From Chrysophaeum taylorii (lineage: Eukaryota; Sar; Pelagophyceae; Pelagomonadales; Pelagomonadaceae): a stretch of 64,000 nt of DNA. Under the pieces are notes generated by a model. That model made no database searches. It saw only the letters and a list, made by a program, of their open reading frames with translations, and was not told the origin of the DNA. Location of the stretch: positions 62,001 through 126,000 of the forward strand of contig JAQMWT010000009.1 of assembly GCA_029834535.1 (NCBI GenBank), in the 5' to 3' direction. Made by a program: the position numbers and the translations under genes. This document shows positions 28,226 through 37,402 of the stretch, one piece after another; positions within the stretch are counted from its first letter, which is position 1; the number at the start of each line of letters is the position of its first letter.

Positions 28226-30000
28226 ATGGAGGCTCGCAAGGTCGCGTCGCCGGTGCAGCTCAAGTCTGAGAAGCGGCGCATCGCGGACTTCCGCAAGCTT
28301 TCGCGGAAGAGTATCGAGCAGCAGATGATCAGCGTTGACAACCCCGAGCCGCAGATGCCCCCCGGTGGGACGAGTCCCCGCGACAATCCTGTGTTGTTGG
28401 ACGTGGCCGAATCGAACGAATTTTCGACGGCGAGCGACAAGCTGGTGATCATCATGGTCGGGCTGCCGGCTCGCGGGAAGACCTTCATCGCGCGCAAGCT
28501 GCTCCAGTATTTAGGATTTTTCCACGCGGTCAACGCGCGCGTCTTCAACATGGCCGACTACCGGCGTCGTATGCACGGCGCGTACCGCGAGGCGTCGTGG
28601 TTCAACCCCGAGTGTTCGGAGGGCGCGGTGGCGCGGCAGCAGTGCCACGACGCGGCGCTCGACGACTTGTCCGAGTGGCTCGAGGCGGGGAACGACGGTC
28701 GCATCGCGATTCTAGACGGGACTCACGCGACGCTCGACAAGCGCGAGTACGCGGTGCAGCGGCTCGCGCCGCTCGAATGCAAGGTGCGGCGCCCCACCCT
28801 ACGCCTTTTTTTTATGTGGTAGTAAAGATGGTTGTCCGAGCCGAGTTCTTCGGCTCGGACTCCCTTTCTAGGGGGGGGGTCGGCCGCCGACAGCGAGACG
28901 CCCGCCCATAGTACCGCCGCGAGGCGGCCTCCGGGTCAGTCGACATACCGCCCCCGCCGCAGGTGATCATGATCGAGTCGATCTGCTCCGACGACACGGT
29001 GATCGAGCGGAACATCAAGAGCACGGGACTCAAAGCGTCGGATTACGCGGGCAAGCCGGCCGAGGAAGCGATTCGCGACTTTCGCGAGCGCGTCGGCCAC
29101 TACGAAGCCCAGTACGAGACGTTGGATGGGCCCGCATCGGGCGGCCGCGAGCGCGACCGGTCTTGGATGAAGATCGTCGACAGCCGGAGGTTCGTCATCA
29201 ACAACATCCGCGGCTACACGCCCTCGAGGATCATCCAGTTCGTCAGCAATCTCCACCAGGTTCCGCACGTTTTTTACCTGTGTCGCCACGGCCAGTCCGA
29301 GTACAACGTCCTCGGGAAGATCGGGGGGGACAGCGGCCTGTCTCCCGAGGGCGACCGCTTCGCGCGGGCCCTCGCGCGCTTCGCCGAAACGGAGATCTGC
29401 GTCGACGGCAACGGACTCTTCGGCGCCCCGAATAGCGTCGTTCCCGCGCGGCTCTGGACCTCGACGCTCAAGCGCACGCGGGACACGGCCCAGTACATCC
29501 AACACCCAAAAATCGAGATCGCCTACAAGGGCGACGATATCGATGGCCGGCCCCAGACCTGGGTCCAGATGCGTCCCCGTCCTTGGTCGAACCTCGACGA
29601 ACTCTTCGCCGGCATCTGCGACGGCATGACCTACGACGAAATCAAAGAACACTATCCCGACGAGTTTGCGAGACGACAGCGGAACAAGCTCGCCTACCGC
29701 TATCCCCGCGGCGAGTCTTACCTCGACATGATACACCGACTCGACCCCATGATTCTCGAGATGGAGCGCCATCGAGAACCGCTTCTCATCATCGCGCACC
29801 AGGGCGTCCTCAGGCTCATCTACGCCTACTACCTCGGCCTCCCTCGCGAAAGTGCGCCCTACGTCTCCATTCCTATTCACACCGTCATCAAGCTCACCCC
29901 CCTCGTCTACGAGTGCCGCGAGGAGAGATTCGAGCTCCTCAAAACCCTCGATGACGACGGCCAGGCAGAGCCGACCGACTTGGATCCGCCCTCGCACTGA
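28226..30000 (+). CDS. PFKFB: 6-phosphofructo-2-kinase/fructose-2,6-bisphosphatase
   Basis: Bifunctional enzyme that makes and degrades fructose 2,6-bisphosphate, the main allosteric signal for glycolytic flux in the cytosol. Two exons: 28226-28783 and 28963-30000, giving 531 residues. The kinase half has Walker A G-L-P-A-R-G-K-T, then N-M-A-D-Y-R-R-R (equivalent of the N-x-G-x-Y-R-R substrate loop) and I-A-I-L-D-G-T-H-A-T. The phosphatase half has the phosphohistidine motif C-R-H-G-Q-S-E-Y-N, followed by S-T-L-K-R-T-R-D-T-A, the acid G-x-C-D-G-M-T-Y-D-E-I and the second His in I-A-H-Q-G-V-L-R. All key residues for both activities are present. The start is the first ATG in frame; an open frame extends only 13 codons further upstream, without an ATG. 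Confidence 0.92.
28784..28962 (+). other. 179-bp intron in PFKFB
   Basis: Begins GTGCGG after an AAG codon and ends CCGCAG before GTG. Removal joins L-E-C-K to V-I-M-I-E-S-I-C-S-D-D, the conserved run in the kinase domain. The retained intron would stop translation after 12 codons. Confidence 0.85.
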
Positions 30001-30553
30001 CAAGGCGGCCGCCGACTTGGATCGACATCTTAATTATTCATGAACGATATATCCTTTCTCTCTCTCTCGACAAGAGGCAAGACAAGATAACCTCGGATTG
30101 TTGTTGTTTTTCTTTCTACTGGGATCGGATGATCCTGCCTGCCCTGCCTGGCGTCGGTCGGTCGGTCGCTCGGTCGGTCGGTCGGTCGGTCGGTGGTGCT
30201 GACCAGTCGTTGGGTGAGGCGCTATTGCATGCAGGACACGCGAGGAGAGTGCTGCGATGTTATTACCCCGATCTCGTTTGTTTTTTGGAGCGGAGCCGGA
30301 GGGGCGGAGGGTCGACTGCTATAAATTGGGGGGGGGTTGTGACAACTTGTGTGTGTGCGCGACGAAAGGAGGGAAGGTCGACACTACGTCTAAGACGGGT
30401 GCGACGACAGGGTGTGTGCGGAGGCGTGCTCGCTCGCTCTCTCGCTCAAGGATTGTTGTTGTTGTTGTTGTTGCCATGAGTATTTTGTCCGACGTGTACC
30501 GGCGGCGGCGGCGGCGCGAAGCACGCACTTGCAGATTTTATTGCGTAATGAAA
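30001..30553. other. Intergenic region with GGTC repeat
   Basis: Space between convergent PFKFB and the IQ-like gene. It holds a GGTC tetranucleotide run at about 30154-30195 and a GTT run at about 30450-30474. A GTCGACTGCT decamer at 30311-30320 partly matches the repeat-island core. No gene is recognisable. Confidence 0.45.
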
Positions 30554-32107
30554 TTAGGAGGGGGAAATCCTCGAGGACGACGAGGGTCTCGTGCGCACGG
30601 TGTCCGCCGCCGCGAAGGAGCCGTGGACGAAGCGGCGGATCTCGGAGAGGGCTCCGTCGGGGGGCGTGAGGAGCAAAAAGGGGTCGTAGAGGCCGAGCTC
30701 GGGCGGGACGCAGACGAGGAAGTCGGTGGTGGGTTGTTCGCCGAAGAAGAGGCGCTTCACGTCGTCGACCCCGGCCCTGAAGTGGCGAGCCTCGATCCGG
30801 CGATCCTCGATGCGCTCGCGGTAGAGGCGGCGCTGGGCGCAGAGAAGGGCGTCCAGAAAGGCGCGGCGGTGGGGCGCGGGAAACGGCGCGTAGATGCTGT
30901 CGACGCAGAGGCTGGGGGAGCGCGTGTGGAGCGTATTGTTGTCGTCGTCGTCGTCGTCGTCGTCGTCGCGGAGTTGTGATGGCGGCTTCGCCGCGTAGAG
31001 TTTGGTCGTGCGGAGTCTGAGTCGTCTCGCCAGTCGCGAGGTTCCCTCGAGCGAGAGGAGAGCGCGGAGCTTGGCGCTGGCGTCGAAGAGTCTGGCAGCT
31101 CGCGGTCCGAATACGGGATCGGTCTTTGTGCGCTCGAGGGCGAGGCGCTGGTCGCGGCGCCTGTCCTCGACCAGCCTGTCGCGCCGTGCGCGCTCCTCGC
31201 GGACGAAGGCCTTCTCGAGCAAACCGAGGCGCGCGAGGCGACAGCGCGACGACGCGCGAATCGTATTCTGGACGCGGCGGACGGCGCGCGCGAGGCGGTG
31301 GACGGCGAACCGCGCGCTCCGGCGTCCCGCGTCGAGGAATTTAACGATCACAACCACGCTTCGCTCGCGCTGCTTTCGGCGACAACGGGTTCCGGCCGCC
31401 CGAGCGAACGGCTCGAGCGCTCGCGGCACCCAAGTTCGAGCTGCAAAAACGCGCGAAACCTTGCGCGCCGCGTACCATCGTTGGATGTTGGTGGCCGCAT
31501 TGACGTAGACGGCGCGGCGGCGCGGCCTTTTTTTCGGGACGAGGCTGACGAAGGACGCGGGCGTCGGCCGCTCGGTCCACGCTCGCGACCGGTCGCGCTC
31601 GATTTCCCGGCGTAGGACGGCCGCGATGCGACCAATTGCGACTGTCTCGAGGAGGAGTCGCTGGAGGGAGAGGCGGGCTCTTCGTGCGGCCCGCGCCTCG
31701 GGCCGCCCCAACACTTCAATAGCGCGCTCGAGCCGGGCCGCCTCGGCGCGCTCTCGTTTCCGTCGCGCGCGCGCCGACCGCGCCGACCACGGTTCGAGGG
31801 CGAACTGGGGTCGGCAGCTCCGCGGCGCTTCGGGGATAATCTTATGGTGGTGGTGGTGGTGCGACCAGGGGTACCTCACCAGGACGGGGGTCGGCGCCGA
31901 GCGGGGTCTCAATAATTTTGACGGCACTGGTTCGAGTTCCTGGTGGTGGAAGAGCATAGGGCGGCGGCGGCGGCGGCGGCGGCTACTGCTCCGTGCCGCG
32001 GCGGGCTCGTAGGAGGTGGTGGTAGTGGTGAGCCAGGACTCGTGGCCCATCGGGACGTTGACCTGCAAGAGGGCATCGCGCACCGACATCGGCGGAGGAG
32101 GAAGCAT
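30554..32107 (-). CDS. Hypothetical Arg-rich protein with an IQ-like motif
   Basis: 517 residues from the ATG at 32107. The protein is very rich in Arg and Ala. Near residue 205 it has an IQ-like calmodulin-binding sequence (A-A-T-N-I-Q-R-W-Y-A-A-R-K-V) followed by further aromatic/basic helices, in the style of cytoskeletal or flagellar IQ proteins. A run of Asp interrupts the frame near residue 385. The last 130 residues are less biased (S-I-Y-A-P-F-P-A-P-H-R-R-A-F-L-D-A-L-L, then F-L-V-C-V-P-P-E-L-G-L-Y-D-P-F) and may be a folded domain that I do not recognise. It shares a 178-bp promoter with the RING gene. Strong base bias means the frame could be partly fortuitous, but length and context favour a gene. 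Confidence 0.55.
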   Translation of the reverse strand: MLPPPPMSVRDALLQVNVPMGHESWLTTTTTSYEPAAARSSSRRRRRRRPMLFHHQELEPVPSKLLRPRSAPTPVLVRYPWSHHHHHHKIIPEAPRSCRPQFALEPWSARSARARRKRERAEAARLERAIEVLGRPEARAARRARLSLQRLLLETVAIGRIAAVLRREIERDRSRAWTERPTPASFVSLVPKKRPRRRAVYVNAATNIQRWYAARKVSRVFAARTWVPRALEPFARAAGTRCRRKQRERSVVVIVKFLDAGRRSARFAVHRLARAVRRVQNTIRASSRCRLARLGLLEKAFVREERARRDRLVEDRRRDQRLALERTKTDPVFGPRAARLFDASAKLRALLSLEGTSRLARRLRLRTTKLYAAKPPSQLRDDDDDDDDDNNTLHTRSPSLCVDSIYAPFPAPHRRAFLDALLCAQRRLYRERIEDRRIEARHFRAGVDDVKRLFFGEQPTTDFLVCVPPELGLYDPFLLLTPPDGALSEIRRFVHGSFAAADTVRTRPSSSSRISPS

Positions 32108-32285
32108 GATATCATCGGATACGGTCGTCCTGTGACGTCACACAGCGGAAAGGGAAACCACTTGCTCAAAGAAGTTGACGCGGGTTTGTTTCATTTTATC
32201 AGTCTCCTCCTTTTTCTGCCAGGCTCCTCCTACCGGCCAGGCGAGGAGGAGTTCGTATATAGGAGGGGCATTTGTTCTTCCCGTC
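32108..32285. promoter_or_regulatory. Bidirectional promoter with CRE palindrome and TATA-like box
   Basis: Divergent starts lie 178 bp apart. TGACGTCA, the full CRE/bZIP palindrome, is at 32133-32140, 26 bp from the minus-strand ATG. A TATATA at 32256-32261 lies 25 bp before the plus-strand ATG, which would imply a very short leader for the RING gene. Binding is not shown, only sequence. Confidence 0.45.
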
Positions 32286-33029
32286 ATGGGAAACGTGAAC
32301 GCCATTGGGCACGCCCGGAACCCCCAGAGGAAGAGCGACGTCTCCGGGGGCTGGGATGAAGCCTGCATTCAGAGGCTGCTGTGCGAAGGCAAAGTCGCAC
32401 CCAGGGGCCTCGGCGCGGCCGAAGGAAAGGGCGTGGAATGCCCTATCTGTTTCTTGTTCTACGGTGCTGTGAATTATTCGACCTGCTGCCACCAGCCAAT
32501 CTGCACCGAGTGTTACCTCCAAGTGCGCCCCTTGCGAAGGGGTCCCGTATGTTGCCCGTTTTGCGGCAAGGACAGATTCCAGGCGTTCGCCTGCCGCGAC
32601 GAGCTCGAGGAAGCCCCCCCCGCCAAGTCCTCCTCCGCCTCGGCGAGCACGAGCCCGACCACAAAAGCCGAGCCCAAACTCGCCAAAGTAGCGGATCGCC
32701 TGCGGATCGAGGACCAAATGCGCGCGCAGCTCGAGGAGTCGAGGAGGAGGGGTGACTCGGCAGCGCCCCTTCCCGCCCCCCCCGCCCCCGCGCCCGCGCC
32801 GCGCCGCATCGGGGGCCTCGGTATGATGCTCCGCGGCCGGCGTGACGCAAATCTGGCGCTCGAAGACCTCCACGCCCTCCTCCACTCGCTTCCGACCGAC
32901 TTGCACCACGTCGAGGAGCTGATGGTGCTCGAGGCGATGCAGGCGTCTCTCGAAGACGAGGAGCGCCGCCAGCGCACCGCCGCCGCCGAGGCAGCACCCG
33001 CGCCGACCGACCCCGAGGCCGACCGATAG
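32286..33029 (+). CDS. Sip5-like RING finger protein, probably N-myristoylated
   Basis: 247 residues starting M-G-N-V-N-A, a good N-myristoylation context. The RING near residues 51-96 reads E-C-P-I-C-F-L-F-Y, then C-C-H-Q-P-I-C-T-E-C-Y and C-C-P-F-C, the Cys/His spacing of the fungal Sip5 and plant Sip5-like RING proteins (SNF1-interacting protein 5 type; some act as E3 ligases). A Ser/Ala/Pro-rich linker with an acidic/basic helix follows; residues near 200-232 (H-H-V-E-E-L-M-V-L-E-A-M-Q-A-S-L) match the second conserved helix of Sip5 proteins, which resembles a ubiquitin-interacting motif. That agreement at both ends makes the assignment firm. Confidence 0.82.
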   Translation: MGNVNAIGHARNPQRKSDVSGGWDEACIQRLLCEGKVAPRGLGAAEGKGVECPICFLFYGAVNYSTCCHQPICTECYLQVRPLRRGPVCCPFCGKDRFQAFACRDELEEAPPAKSSSASASTSPTTKAEPKLAKVADRLRIEDQMRAQLEESRRRGDSAAPLPAPPAPAPAPRRIGGLGMMLRGRRDANLALEDLHALLHSLPTDLHHVEELMVLEAMQASLEDEERRQRTAAAEAAPAPTDPEADR

Positions 33030-33349
33030 GCTCGTCGTTTAAGGCCTTCTTCTCGAGGTAGGTCCCCCACGATGTTTTTCGCGCCGGGATCCACATCACC
33101 AAGCAACTTCTAAGCTTTCTTTTTCTATTTCTTTCTTGTTGAAGGTCCTCTCCTCCTCCCTCCTCCTCCTCCTCCTCATCCCGGCTGCACACACCCTCCT
33201 TCGCTAAGCACCCCTCCGGCGCCTTTTTTTCCCGCCGCGGGACCCCCACCCCACCCAACTGCACAGATCAACGACCAGCGCCGCCGCCGCCTGACGCCAT
33301 AACATAATACCCCCTCCACCGAGACTAAGAAGAAGACGCCAGTCATCAC
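33030..33349. other. Intergenic region between convergent genes
   Basis: Pyrimidine-rich on the plus strand with CTCCTC runs near 33150-33178. No gene is recognisable. Confidence 0.45.
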
Positions 33350-34270
33350 TCAGTCGGCCTCCTTTCGTCGGTCGAAGACGAAGTTCGAACCACGGAAGAG
33401 CGAGGAGGACGAGGACGACGCGCGTACACCCTCCTCCTCTGCGAGCCAGCGCTCGTAACCGACGACGCCGTGCTTGAGGCGGTGGACGTTGGTAAAGCCG
33501 AGCTTCTGGCGCACGTAGGCGCCGCCCTTGACGCAGCGGATGCCGCCCGTGCAAAACATGAGGATTTTTGTGTCGGAGGGCTTGTCTCGTAGAAGGTCGT
33601 CTAATCGATGCCACGACCGCGCGAAGGAGTCGGTGTTGAGAAGCGTCGCGTTTTCGAAGGATCCCAACGCACTTTCGTAGCCGTTCCGGACGTCGAGGAC
33701 CACCGCCTCCCCGGAGGAAAGAGCCTCGTGCCACGCCGCCGGCTCGAGCTCCGAGCCACAAACCGACCAATCTAACTCCTCGGCCAGACCGTCTTCGAGG
33801 ATCTTTGGTTTCGAACGAACGCGAAGGTGGAGGAAGGGCGAGGCGCGCGTCGCCGGTGCCCAATTCAACTCGACGTCGAATCCAAGGCTCTCCGCGAGCA
33901 CCGTTTCGAGCTCGAACTCGATTCCCGCGGGGACCGCGAGCGCGCCGTTGACGCCCTCGCGCGACACCGTCACCGACCCCAGCACCACGCCGAGCGCCTC
34001 GAGCGCAGCGCTCAAGCGCACCCGGCACGTCTCGGGATCCAACTCGAGGAACCGGTAAAACGTCGCGACCCGGACCTCGCTTGGTTGCGGGGTCGCGCGC
34101 CGCAGCGCGTTGAGCCGCTTCCGAAGCTCCCGAACGCGCGCTTTGTTTTCCCGCTCCTCTTCCATCTCGTGCTCCAGCCGGATGATTTCGAGCCGCCGCG
34201 CCGCCGCCGCTGGCACCGACGACAACCCTCGACTTTGAGCGACGGCCAACGCACATACCACCATCCTCAT
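33350..34270 (-). CDS. TrhO/UPF0176-type rhodanese, putative tRNA U34 hydroxylase
   Basis: 306 residues from the ATG at 34270. The first 20 residues are hydrophobic and Ala-rich, then comes a charged helix (30-55). Residues 65-160 match the N-terminal acylphosphatase-like domain of the TrhO/YceA family (F-Y-R-F-L-E-L, then V-S-R-E-G-V-N-G). The rhodanese domain (about 180-285) has V-V-L-D-V-R-N-G-Y-E and the catalytic loop C-T-G-G-I-R-C, followed by Y-V-R-Q-K-L-G-F-T-N-V-H-R-L and the closing G-S-N-F-V-F-D-R-R. Bacterial TrhO hydroxylates wobble uridine to ho5U; eukaryotic relatives include TSTD2 and plastid copies. The N-terminal leader suggests an organelle, possibly the plastid. Catalytic Cys is present. 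Confidence 0.85.
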   Translation of the reverse strand: MRMVVCALAVAQSRGLSSVPAAAARRLEIIRLEHEMEEERENKARVRELRKRLNALRRATPQPSEVRVATFYRFLELDPETCRVRLSAALEALGVVLGSVTVSREGVNGALAVPAGIEFELETVLAESLGFDVELNWAPATRASPFLHLRVRSKPKILEDGLAEELDWSVCGSELEPAAWHEALSSGEAVVLDVRNGYESALGSFENATLLNTDSFARSWHRLDDLLRDKPSDTKILMFCTGGIRCVKGGAYVRQKLGFTNVHRLKHGVVGYERWLAEEEGVRASSSSSSLFRGSNFVFDRRKEAD

Positions 34271-34328
34271 GTTGCTAAGTTACGGTCCGTTCCTTATTCA
34301 CAATCTCGGTGGGGACCTAATAATGTAT

Positions 34329-34601
34329 AGGGTCGGATAAGAAAACGAGACTAGCCCGCGCCGCAACGACGGGTCCTACAACGCGTGGGCTTTTTCCTTT
34401 TTTTGCGTGAGGGGACGAAAGGATGCCGACTTCACTATGGGGACTAGTTCCATCGCGACGATCTCGCGGCGTGGCGGCACATACTGCTTGAGTACAAATG
34501 AACATAGCTCAGCGATCCGTTGAGTATGTCTTAGTACAAACTGAAACATAGTTAACGTGAAACATAGTTAACGGCTCGTACGAACTTTCTTATCCGACCC
34601 T
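34329..34601. mobile_element. 273-bp MITE with the same ends as the 22.2-kb transposon
   Basis: Left end AGGGTCGGATAAGAAA (34329-34344) and right end TTTCTTATCCGACCCT (34586-34601) are perfect 16-bp inverted repeats. Thirteen outer bases are identical to the ends of the autonomous element at 22167-26838, and the left end shares its leading T. The interior has no coding frame; it has two direct repeats of about 16 bp around GAAACATAGTTAACG (34540-34573), with similar AACATAG words just inside the big element's left end. No clear target duplication was found. Confidence 0.75.
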
Positions 34602-34772
34602 GCCGTGGGGCAGCATTTTCGTGTTTGCGGCAAATTTTTGCAGCCTACAACAACAACACAAAAGAGCCTGCCGCGCGCGTCGTCCTCCTCGCTCGACGCG
34701 GGTTTTGCCTCCTCCTTCTTCTTCGGATTCTTCGGACATCGACCGGCCGACCGAGCTGAGGAGCGCGGGGGG

Positions 34773-34802
34773 GATATGATATGATATGATATGATATGAT
34801 AT
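34773..34802 (+). repeat. GATAT pentanucleotide microsatellite
   Basis: Six perfect GATAT units directly before the 3' end of the downstream minus-strand gene. Confidence 0.8.
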
Positions 34803-34827
34803 GTAAAATTTTCGCGCTCCAAGTGTT

Positions 34828-35916
34828 TCAGGAGGGGCAGGGTCGGTCGTCGCAGCTGGGGTGGCGTTCAGGATCGTCGGGGTCGGGCCGGAAGAACTCG
34901 TCCTTGAGGACGCGGGAAAAGCGGAGGCGGCAGTGCGCGCAGTAGAGGGCCTGGCGATCTCGGCAGGAGGCGGGCCAGCACCTCGGATACTTGCCGAGCT
35001 TGAGCTTGTAGAAGAGCACGCAGGTCGCGTTGGTCTCCGGATCGACGCGCGACGTGTAGACCGGAATGCGATCGACGTTCGCTTTGACGACGGGGACGTC
35101 GTGCTTGTCGAGGACGCGGCGCAGAAGGTGCTCGGGGTTTCCGTGGGTAACGCCGAGGGAGGAATAATTAAACAAGTAGTCGACGATGGGCTGCGTGAAA
35201 AAGACCCGGGCGACATCGGCGTGGACGATCGCCACCTTGTCGTTGTAGCCCGAGAAGTTCTGGCAGTCGGGGACGACCACGGATCCGTTGAGGGGCTCGA
35301 CTACAAAGTCGCGGAAGACGAGGGCATCGTCCCTGAGGCGGACGAACGCAGCGTATCTTGATGGGTCGCCGGCGGCGCATCTGTCGCCCTCGAGCTTCGC
35401 GAAGTGGCCGTAGCATTCGAACAGCGCTTTCCACTGTCTCGCGTGCGCCCTCGCGCGGTCGTCGCCGAGCTGCGGTTTGTCGCTTAGCGCGGCGTACTCG
35501 CGCACCACGTACGGGGAGACCTCCTGCGGCCGATCGTCAAACACGAGCGAGCCCGCGGCGCCAAATCTGTTTAGGTCGCTCGCGTTCGTTCTGCCCCCGA
35601 CGGTCTCCTTGTTGACGAAGGTCGGCGGCTCGCGCGCGGTCACGAGCGCGACGTCGACCGCGTACCGGCGCGACGCGGGTTCGATCAAGTGCCGGAGCTT
35701 GGACTCGGTCTCGAGGCGCCAGAGTTGCCCGGTGACGCATATCCCTAGACGGTCGCGTCGCCCAAAAGACATGTTGCACGCTCCCAACGCCCGTCGCTGC
35801 GCCGCGAGTCCTTCGAGCACCTCGTTCTGTTGTCGCCGGAGCTCGTGTTCTTCTGCGCGTCCGACGCGCAACAGCGACCACCACACAACAACAATACGCG
35901 CGACGGCGCCGGCCAT
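34828..35916 (-). CDS. Possible Golgi/ER glycosyltransferase-like protein
   Basis: 362 residues from the ATG at 35916; the frame is open 25 codons further upstream, but this start gives a type II signal anchor (residues 3-19). The luminal part opens with L-G-I-C-V-T-G-Q-L-W-R, similar to the first strand of poorly characterised Golgi glycosyltransferases, followed by V-D-V-A-L-V-T-A-R-E-P-P-T-F. A-A-F-V-R-L-R-D-D-A-L-V-F resembles the acidic R-x-R-x-D region of such enzymes. Several N-x-S/T sites and a Cys-rich end (C-W-P-A-S-C ... C-A-H-C) fit a secretory protein. The enzyme class is inferred from these features only; another secreted family is possible. Confidence 0.6.
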   Translation of the reverse strand: MAGAVARIVVVWWSLLRVGRAEEHELRRQQNEVLEGLAAQRRALGACNMSFGRRDRLGICVTGQLWRLETESKLRHLIEPASRRYAVDVALVTAREPPTFVNKETVGGRTNASDLNRFGAAGSLVFDDRPQEVSPYVVREYAALSDKPQLGDDRARAHARQWKALFECYGHFAKLEGDRCAAGDPSRYAAFVRLRDDALVFRDFVVEPLNGSVVVPDCQNFSGYNDKVAIVHADVARVFFTQPIVDYLFNYSSLGVTHGNPEHLLRRVLDKHDVPVVKANVDRIPVYTSRVDPETNATCVLFYKLKLGKYPRCWPASCRDRQALYCAHCRLRFSRVLKDEFFRPDPDDPERHPSCDDRPCPS

Positions 35917-36110
35917 AATAATATAGTAGTTGTTTTTTCCAACATTTCGAGAGTCCGTCGTCGTCGTCGTCCGTTGAGACTCCCATTTCACATGGGGGGG
36001 GTAAGCAGCTTGGTCCTAGAAGGAAGGGAGAAGCCAGACGAGAAGGACAAGAGCCGGGCGGGATGCAGAAAAGGAACCCAACTTGACGACGACCAGGCGA
36101 CATAAGTTTA

Positions 36111-37077
36111 CTAGCGTGCGTGATCGAGGGTGCGGTTGAGGAAGGCGACGAGGGGCTCGAGGGGGCCGGGGGTGTGGCCACCTGCGCGGACTCGGTGAGG
36201 CAGACCACAAAAGCGACGCACCGTCGTGGGGGACGTAGGTGAGGTCGACGCCGGCCTTTTCGAAGAGGGATTTAGTCCAGCCGGAGACCGCGAAGGGAAG
36301 GACGAAGTCAGATCGACCGTGGGAAAGGTAGACTTTAAGCGAGGGAGCGCGGGTCTCGAGAGCCGCGGACCACGTGTCGACGACGATGGGGGCGCCGGAT
36401 ATGTGGCAGACGGCGTCGACGGTTCCGGGGGGGACGCTGAGGGCGATGTCGGTAGAGGTCATGGCGCCCTGGGAAAAGCCGCCGAGGGCTATTTTTGCCC
36501 TAGGACCCGCGCGGCGGCGGACGTCTTCCAGCAATTCGGCACCCTTGACGCGACAATCCGCCAAGCCCGGGAACTCGGTGCGGATCATTTTGGCCAGCGA
36601 AGCCTCGCCGGCCATGGCCTGCATCATCCACTGCGCAGGATCGAGAGGCCACCACGACGAGTTTGGAGCGCCCGGAAAGACGAAGAGGCACTTGGCGTCG
36701 AGGCCCGGCGCGAGGGCCGAGGCCAGGGGGACGAGGTCGTCGGGGGAAGCCCCGATCCCGTGGAGCAACACGACGGCGAGATCGACGTCGTTTTCGCCGC
36801 CGCCGTTCCAATATTCGAACTGAGTGGCCCACGACGCGACCACGCGGCTGTCCTTCGTCGGTTGGCGGCTTGCGAGCCGCGCCGCTGCCTCCCGCGCGCG
36901 GTCCCGGAGCTCGGACTTCTCCGAACACCCGGCGAACGACAGCCCGGCGCTCGTTATGAGCGCCTTGAGCTCCTTGATGCTCATCGCCTCGATCGACGTC
37001 ATACCCAGAGAGTCTGTCTGTAAAGGGGAAAATCCCCCTCCCCGCTCCCCGTCACTTCTTCTTCCCCGCGACGACAT
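36111..37077 (-). CDS. Acyl-protein thioesterase / carboxylesterase with SAP-like N-terminus
   Basis: Two exons: 37077-36222 and 36181-36111, 308 residues. An alpha/beta hydrolase of the APT1/phospholipase-carboxylesterase family, whose members remove palmitate from proteins or hydrolyse lysophospholipids. Oxyanion strand V-V-L-L-H-G-I-G, catalytic Ser in G-G-F-S-Q-G-A-M, Asp in S-H-G-R-S-D-F-V-L-P-F, and His in G-G-H-T-P-G. The His is only reached when a 40-bp intron is removed; the unspliced frame reads into low-complexity sequence. The N-terminus has a SAP-like helix pair (M-S-I-K-E-L-K-A-L-I-T-S-A-G-L) fused to the hydrolase. Three ATGs (37140, 37077 and one near 36999) are in frame; 37077 was chosen, and the choice is uncertain. 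Confidence 0.85.
36182..36221 (-). other. 40-bp intron in the thioesterase gene
   Basis: On the minus strand it begins GTGCGTCG and ends CGCGCAG. Removal supplies the catalytic His motif G-G-H-T-P-G-P-L-E-P and a natural family C-terminus with a TAG stop. Confidence 0.85.
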
Positions 37078-37402
37078 ACTATTATAACATAGGTCGTGGT
37101 GAAGAACGGTTATGGGTGAACCTGCGTCTTGCGAGGGCATTGGTCCTCCCGGCGCGGCTTGGGACTTGTTCGCCTCCCGGGCTGGTCGATTGGCAGCCGG
37201 AGAACGTGAGCAGCGTGACGGGGTATGGCCGGGGGACGCAGATGGAAACGCCTATGACGAGATCGTTTTCAGTCAAATCGCCGTCTAAGAAAACGTGGCG
37301 AAGACGGAAGAGGTGGTGTCGAATTTGCGGAGGCGACGTACGTATGCGGGCATGTACGAGGAAATCTTTTTTCTTTACGGAGTCAGCCGTTGAAGGAAGC
37401 GT
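37078..37402. other. Flank between the thioesterase gene and the retroelement
   Basis: Promoter side of the thioesterase gene and left flank of the retroelement. No gene is recognisable, and no copia coding sequence is seen here. Confidence 0.45.

Noticed and set aside
37078-37402. 5' half of the second copia element left of the large one, as expected from simple nesting
   Set aside because: The left flank has no copia coding sequence, so a clean insertion of one element into the other is not supported.
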